DNA of 8,896 nucleotides from JAVXNW01 sp036645575 (GTDB lineage: Bacteria > Bacillota > Clostridia > Christensenellales > Aristaeellaceae). This document shows positions 5,525-8,896 of the stretch, one piece after another. The translations under genes were made by a program, and so were the position numbers. The stretch is from assembly GCA_036645575.1 (NCBI GenBank), contig JAVXNW010000099.1, positions 1 through 8,896 on the forward strand, given 5' to 3'. Below the pieces are notes generated by a model. It saw only the letters and a program-made list of their open reading frames with translations, made no database searches and was not told where the DNA came from. Numbering within the stretch: position 1 is the stretch's first letter; each line of letters starts with the position of its first letter.

Positions 5525-7564
5525 ATGCCAACCAAGCAACCAAGACAAAAACCCTACAAGATCCTCTCGATTGATCCGTTCCTGTCCGCCTATAATCAGG
5601 ACATACAGCTTCGGATGGACCGCTACGCGAAGATCCGGCAGATCATGCTGGGCGGCAAGCGCGACTTGGTTTCGATGGCGAACGGCCATCTGTACTACGG
5701 ATTTCACCAGACCGAGGACGGGTGGGTGTACCGCGAATGGGCGCCAGGCGCGGAGCAAATGCACTTGATCGGGGACTTCAACGGTTGGAACCGCACGCTT
5801 CACCCGATGACGCGGCTCGAGGGCGGCGCGTGGGAGATTGAACTTGCGGGCGAGGACGCGCTCAAGCATGGGCAATTGGTCAAGGTTCAGGTGACGCACG
5901 CGGGGAAGCGCACCGACCACATCCCGCTGTACGCGCACCGGGTCGTGCAGGACATGGCCACGCACAACTTTTCCGGCCAGATCTGGGCGCCCAAGCGCCC
6001 GTTCCACTGGACGGACGGCGGCTACGCGCGCAGAAAGATCAGCCCGCTCTACATCTACGAGGCGCACATCGGCATGGCGCAGGAGTCGGGCGGCGTGGGC
6101 ACCTACAAGGCGTTTTTGCAAAACGTGCTGCCGCGCATCAAGGCGGACGGCTACAACACCATCCAATTGATGGCGATACAGGAGCACCCGTACTACGCGT
6201 CGTTTGGCTATCAGGTGACCAACTTCTTTGCGGCCTCCAGCTGGTACGGCGAGCCGGAGGATCTAAAGGAGCTGATCAATACGGCGCACGAGATGGACAT
6301 GCTGGTGCTGCTGGACGTCGTGCATTCGCACGCCTCGATGAACGTCAACGAGGGCATCAACCAGTTCGACGGGACCGAGGATCAGTTCTTCCACGCAGGC
6401 CCGCGTGGCACGCATCCGGCGTGGGGCTCCAAGCTCTTTGACTACGGCAAGCACGAGGTGATCCACTTTCTGCTCTCGAACCTCAAGTACTGGCAGAACG
6501 AGTACCACTTCGACGGATTCCGGTTTGACGGCGTCACCTCGATGATCTTCCACGACCACGGGCTGGGCACCGCCTTTGACAGCTACGACAAGTATTTTTC
6601 GATGAATACCGACGTCGAGGCGGTCACATATCTGCAATTGGCCAACGAATTGATCCACGAGATCAACCCGTTCGCGGTGAGCATTGCCGAGGACATGAGC
6701 GGCATGCCGGGCATGTGCCTGCCGCTTCGCGCGGGCGGGATCGGCTTTGACTTTAGGCTGGCGATGGGGGTGCCGGATTTCTGGGTGAAGACGCTCAAGT
6801 GTCCCGACGAGAATTGGGACATGGCGCGCATGTGGCACGAGTTGACGCAGCGCCGACCGCAGGAGATGAACGTGGGCTATGTGGAGTCGCACGATCAGGC
6901 GCTGGTCGGCGACAAGACGCTGATCTTCCAGCTCGCCGACGCCGAGATGTACGACGGCATGAGCAAGGATCACCACTCGGTGATCATCGACCGGGCGATC
7001 GCGCTGCATAAGATGATCCGCTTTGTCACGCTGACGCTTGCGTGCGAGGGATATCTCAACTTCATGGGCAACGAGTTCGGGCACCCGGAGTGGATCGACT
7101 TTCCGCGCGATGGCAATGGCTGGTCGTACCAGTACGCGCGCAGGCAGTGGTCGCTCTCGGACAACCCCACGCTCAAATACGACTGGCTCTTGGCGTTTGA
7201 CCGGGCGATGCTCAAGTTTGCGCGCAAGTATCGGGTAATGGTCAAGCGCGATCTGCAAAACCTGTGGATCGATCAAGGGAAAAAGCTGCTCGCGTTTTCA
7301 AAGGGCGGGCTGGTCTACCTGTTCAACTTCCATCCGGTCCAGTCGGACACCGCGTTTTTCCTGCCCACGCACACGGTGGGGGAGGGCGCGTATCAGGTGG
7401 TGTTTGACAGCGACGACGCGGAATTTGGCGGGCAAAACCGCATTTCGCGCGAGACCATCTACCATGCGGAGAACAGGCCCGGGCAAGGCGTGGGCTTCCA
7501 TATCTATACGCCCTGCCGCACCGTGCTGGTGCTCAAGCGAACCGGTTCGGAGGATACGGAGTGA
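5525..7564 (+). CDS. glgB: 1,4-alpha-glucan branching enzyme, GH13_8 type
   Basis: This 679-residue cytoplasmic enzyme cuts alpha-1,4 glucan chains and rejoins them in alpha-1,6 linkage to make branched glycogen. An N-terminal CBM48 module includes YREWAPGAEQMHLIGDFNGWN (about 69-89). The GH13 barrel shows all four conserved regions: DVVHSHAS (about 264-271), GFRFDGVTSM with nucleophile Asp about 335, IAEDMSG with acid/base Glu about 389, and VESHDQALVGDKT with stabilising Asp about 457. The SMIFHDHGLG stretch after the nucleophile corresponds to the SM(L/I)YHHHG segment of the eukaryote-type subfamily GH13_8, not the GH13_9 type of E. coli. An alpha-amylase C-terminal beta domain closes the protein. 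The start is the ATG behind an AGGGGGG run; a longer open frame back to 5444 begins upstream of the predicted transcription start and is rejected. No other glycogen gene is in the window. Confidence 0.93.
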   Translation: MPTKQPRQKPYKILSIDPFLSAYNQDIQLRMDRYAKIRQIMLGGKRDLVSMANGHLYYGFHQTEDGWVYREWAPGAEQMHLIGDFNGWNRTLHPMTRLEGGAWEIELAGEDALKHGQLVKVQVTHAGKRTDHIPLYAHRVVQDMATHNFSGQIWAPKRPFHWTDGGYARRKISPLYIYEAHIGMAQESGGVGTYKAFLQNVLPRIKADGYNTIQLMAIQEHPYYASFGYQVTNFFAASSWYGEPEDLKELINTAHEMDMLVLLDVVHSHASMNVNEGINQFDGTEDQFFHAGPRGTHPAWGSKLFDYGKHEVIHFLLSNLKYWQNEYHFDGFRFDGVTSMIFHDHGLGTAFDSYDKYFSMNTDVEAVTYLQLANELIHEINPFAVSIAEDMSGMPGMCLPLRAGGIGFDFRLAMGVPDFWVKTLKCPDENWDMARMWHELTQRRPQEMNVGYVESHDQALVGDKTLIFQLADAEMYDGMSKDHHSVIIDRAIALHKMIRFVTLTLACEGYLNFMGNEFGHPEWIDFPRDGNGWSYQYARRQWSLSDNPTLKYDWLLAFDRAMLKFARKYRVMVKRDLQNLWIDQGKKLLAFSKGGLVYLFNFHPVQSDTAFFLPTHTVGEGAYQVVFDSDDAEFGGQNRISRETIYHAENRPGQGVGFHIYTPCRTVLVLKRTGSEDTE

Positions 7565-8397
7565 TCGTTTCGCCGAGTGAGGACTTTGACATTCAAAAAA
7601 TAGCCGATAGCGGCCAGTGCTTTCGCTTAAACGCGTGCGGCACGGGCGACTATCGGCTGATTGCGGGCACGCACGTTTTGCACATTTCGGGACAAGGCGC
7701 GCTGGCGCTTAAGTGTGCGGGGCGCGACTGCGGCGCGTGCACGTTTTGCACCGATTTTTTTGATCTAAAGACCGACTACGGGGCGTTCATCGACCGGGTG
7801 CCGGCGCGGGACGCGTACTTGCGCGCGGCGACGGCCTATGGGCGCGGCATTCGCATCCTGCGGCAGGACCCGTGGGAGATGCTGATCACATTCATCATCT
7901 CCCAGCGCAAGAACATCCCGGCGATCAAGCGCGCGGTGGAGTGCCTGTCGACGCAATTTGGCCAGGCGCTTGCGGGCGGGCTGTTCGCCTTTCCGACGCC
8001 CGAGGCGCTTGCCGCGCAGACGGAAGAGCAGCTGGCCCCGGCGGCGCTGGGCTATCGCACGAAATACGTGCTGGCGGCGGCGCGCATGGTCGCGGGTGGG
8101 CAACTCGACCTGTGCGCGCTTGAAAGCGCGCCCGATGCGGCGCTTTGCGAGGCGCTCAAGGCGGTGCCGGGCGTGGGGGAGAAGGTGGCCAAGTGCGTGA
8201 TGCTGTTCGGCTTTCATCGGCTGCGCGCGTTTCCCAAAGACGTGTGGATCAACCGCACGCTGCAGGCGCAGTACGAAGGCGAATTTCCGCCCGGCTGCGA
8301 GGGATTCGAGGGCGTCATGCAGCAATACCTGTTCTATTACGCCCGCGCCAGCGCGCCGCGCAAAAAAGCGGGCGCGACGGCCTTGCGGGGCGAATGA
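7561..8397 (+). CDS. ogg: OGG1-type 8-oxoguanine DNA glycosylase/lyase
   Basis: This 278-residue base-excision repair enzyme of the helix-hairpin-helix GPD superfamily would remove 8-oxoguanine from DNA. The N-terminal OGG domain includes SGQCFR at about 17-22 and FFDLKTDY at about 66-73. The HhH-GPD domain has PWEMLITFIISQRKNI (about 104-119), the hairpin VPGVGEKVA with candidate catalytic Lys 208, and the activating Asp 227 in PKDVW. Both residues match the OGG1 Lys/Asp pair by position, supporting a bifunctional glycosylase/lyase. The Asn-Ile after SQRK is also typical of the OGG1 branch. The GTG start overlaps the glgB stop as GTGA and has CGGAGG 7 nt upstream, so the gene is co-transcribed and coupled. 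An oddity is four cysteines at 52, 57, 60 and 63 in the N-terminal domain. An AlkA-like alkylation-repair role is the main alternative. Confidence 0.87.
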   Translation: MIVSPSEDFDIQKIADSGQCFRLNACGTGDYRLIAGTHVLHISGQGALALKCAGRDCGACTFCTDFFDLKTDYGAFIDRVPARDAYLRAATAYGRGIRILRQDPWEMLITFIISQRKNIPAIKRAVECLSTQFGQALAGGLFAFPTPEALAAQTEEQLAPAALGYRTKYVLAAARMVAGGQLDLCALESAPDAALCEALKAVPGVGEKVAKCVMLFGFHRLRAFPKDVWINRTLQAQYEGEFPPGCEGFEGVMQQYLFYYARASAPRKKAGATALRGE

Positions 8398-8400
8398 TTT

Positions 8401-8434
8401 AAGGGCGCTGCTCCCGTTGCGGAGCAGCGCCCTT
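8401..8434. terminator. Hairpin between convergent genes (bidirectional terminator candidate)
   Basis: A perfect 14-bp stem (8401-8414 with 8421-8434) encloses a 6-nt loop, CGTTGC. It lies 3 nt after the ogg stop and 17 nt after the stop of the convergent small gene. Stem strength and position fit a shared terminator. Only two or three U residues would follow on either strand, so it may act partly as a 3'-end block or need a factor. Confidence 0.7.
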
Positions 8435-8451
8435 GAAATGCGTTTGAGATA

Positions 8452-8721
8452 TTAGGACAGGCTGTGTTTTACGCGGTCGTGTTCTTCCGCGCGCTTGGCG
8501 TTGTTGAAGCGGTCGAGGGTGCCGACGAGATAGCCGGTGATGCGGCGAATGCGGTCAAACGGCTGGCCCTCAAAGGCGTAGTCCACATCCACATAGTCGC
8601 CGTCCACCGTCACGGTCATGGCCTTGGGCGTGCGGCCATACTGTGCGACGCCATGATCCACATAGGCCCGAAGCTCGGCTTCCGGCAGCGTTCCGTTTAG
8701 TACCTGAATGCTGGTTTCCAT
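8452..8721 (-). CDS. Small NrdD-like protein (glycyl-radical-type C-terminal domain)
   Basis: This 89-residue soluble protein has a C-terminal third that resembles the end of class III anaerobic ribonucleotide reductase (NrdD). The motif RRITGYLVG at 59-67, with Gly 63 at the expected glycyl-radical position, is followed by RFNNAKRAEEHDRVKHS, which echoes the WN-x-GK-x2-E-x3-R tail of NrdD. The N-terminal half contains ELRAYVDHGVAQYGR and VDGDYVDVDYAFEGQPFDR and has no recognised catalytic motif. There are no cysteines, so the NrdD zinc site and active-site thiol are absent and it cannot be a reductase alone. Similar short proteins in Bacillota are, as I recall, often labelled anaerobic ribonucleoside-triphosphate reductase. 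The start ATG has AAGGAG 9 nt upstream; an earlier in-frame ATG at 8754 lies upstream of the predicted -10 box. Two NrdR-like boxes precede it. The role is unproven: a spare radical domain, a regulator or an NrdD partner. Confidence 0.8.
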   Translation of the reverse strand: METSIQVLNGTLPEAELRAYVDHGVAQYGRTPKAMTVTVDGDYVDVDYAFEGQPFDRIRRITGYLVGTLDRFNNAKRAEEHDRVKHSLS

Positions 8722-8738
8722 GGGTATCATCTCCTTAT

Positions 8739-8754
8739 GCACAATATATACCAC
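8739..8754. promoter_or_regulatory. NrdR-box-like site 1
   Basis: Compared with the published NrdR box acaCwAtATaTwGtgt, 11 of 16 positions match. The left half and the AT core are perfect from position 2 to 12, but the right flank reads CCAC instead of GTGT, so the palindrome is half-degenerate. It overlaps the predicted -10 box. Confidence 0.5.
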
Positions 8755-8771
8755 TTGCTCACATGTTTAAA
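8743..8771 (-). promoter_or_regulatory. Predicted promoter of the NrdD-like gene
   Basis: On the minus strand TTTAAA (8771-8766), a 17-nt spacer and TATATT (8748-8743) give a plausible sigma-A promoter with a short leader. The -10 box lies inside the first NrdR-like box and the -35 box abuts the second, an arrangement suited to repression. Confidence 0.55.
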
Positions 8772-8786
8772 CACCATATGTGGGTT
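8771..8786. promoter_or_regulatory. NrdR-box-like site 2
   Basis: ACACCATATGTGGGTT matches 11 of 16 positions of the NrdR consensus, including ACAC, the ATAT core and the conserved G at position 13. It begins 32 bp from the start of site 1 (16-bp gap), the three-helical-turn spacing known for paired NrdR boxes. Confidence 0.5.
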
Positions 8787-8797
8787 ATTTTTTTGTG

Positions 8798-8896
8798 TCA
8801 ACCGCGTGCGGCACGGTGCGCCTTGCGCGCGTCGTAGCGGCGCTTGGCCTGTTCGTATTCCGCTTTTTCGTTTTCGGTCTCGAGGATGAGCCCGGG
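8798..8896 (-). CDS. C-terminal end of an unidentified protein (partial, runs off the window)
   Basis: A minus-strand frame is open from the right edge to a TGA at 8798 and encodes 32 residues plus stop. The end reads ETENEKAEYEQAKRRYDARK followed by a basic tail, a Glu/Lys/Arg/Ala-rich sequence typical of an alpha-helical C-terminus. The composition and the start of an AT-rich promoter region right after the stop suggest a real gene end. I do not recognise the family, and the segment is too short to assign a function. The next gene downstream on the same strand has its own promoter beginning about 27 nt beyond the stop. Confidence 0.45.
   Translation of the reverse strand, partial: PGLILETENEKAEYEQAKRRYDARKAHRAARG

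Noticed and set aside
6263..7276. Long open frame (about 337 codons) on the minus strand inside glgB, and another at 5396-6187
   Set aside because: Both lie fully or mostly under the catalytic core of glgB, have shadow-like composition and no ribosome site, and show no recognisable domain.
8722..8754. Earlier ATG for the NrdD-like protein at 8754 (11 extra residues)
   Set aside because: This start lies upstream of the predicted -10 box and inside the NrdR-like site, and lacks the AAGGAG ribosome site that serves the ATG at 8721.

Overview
The window looks like chromosomal DNA from a GC-rich, anaerobic member of the Bacillota (Clostridia type). This is inferred from gene content: a ferredoxin-linked 2-oxoacid oxidoreductase, a folate-family ECF S component, a GH13_8-type branching enzyme, an OGG1-type glycosylase, strong purine-rich ribosome sites and a small NrdD-like protein. 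I cannot name the genus. No tRNA, rRNA, CRISPR array, insertion sequence or phage gene is visible.

Layout. (1) Positions 1-105 hold no gene but three back-to-back perfect hairpins, just beyond the end of a minus-strand operon. (2) Positions 106-5303 are a five-gene minus-strand operon, in transcription order: iorA, iorB, a PaaK-family arylacetate-CoA ligase, an ECF S component of the folate family, and a UDP-glucuronate 4-epimerase. iorA/iorB overlap in ATGA, iorB/paaK overlap by about 10 nt, and the S component/epimerase overlap by 17 nt, so much of the operon is probably translationally coupled. (3) Positions 5304-5524 are a divergent control region with two good sigma-A-type promoters back to back, a 12-bp palindrome at the expected iorA start site and a longer inverted repeat around the iorA -35 box. 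(4) Positions 5525-8397 hold a plus-strand pair, glgB then an ogg-type DNA glycosylase, joined by a GTGA overlap. (5) A perfect 14-bp-stem hairpin separates this pair from a convergent minus-strand gene for an 89-residue protein that resembles the C-terminal glycyl-radical segment of class III ribonucleotide reductase. Its promoter region carries two NrdR-box-like sequences at the classical 32-bp spacing. (6) At the right edge there is the C-terminal end of another minus-strand gene.

How the genes fit together. IorAB interconverts aryl pyruvates and arylacetyl-CoA using ferredoxin, and the ligase connects arylacetyl-CoA with free arylacetate. The first three genes therefore form a coherent module for aromatic amino acid breakdown, or for reductive assimilation of arylacetates. 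The S component and epimerase share the transcript without an obvious metabolic link. The most interesting point is the small glycyl-radical-like protein with its tandem NrdR-like sites: content and regulation independently point to deoxyribonucleotide synthesis, and suggest a stand-alone partner or spare part for anaerobic ribonucleotide reductase, comparable to YfiD/GrcA for pyruvate formate-lyase.
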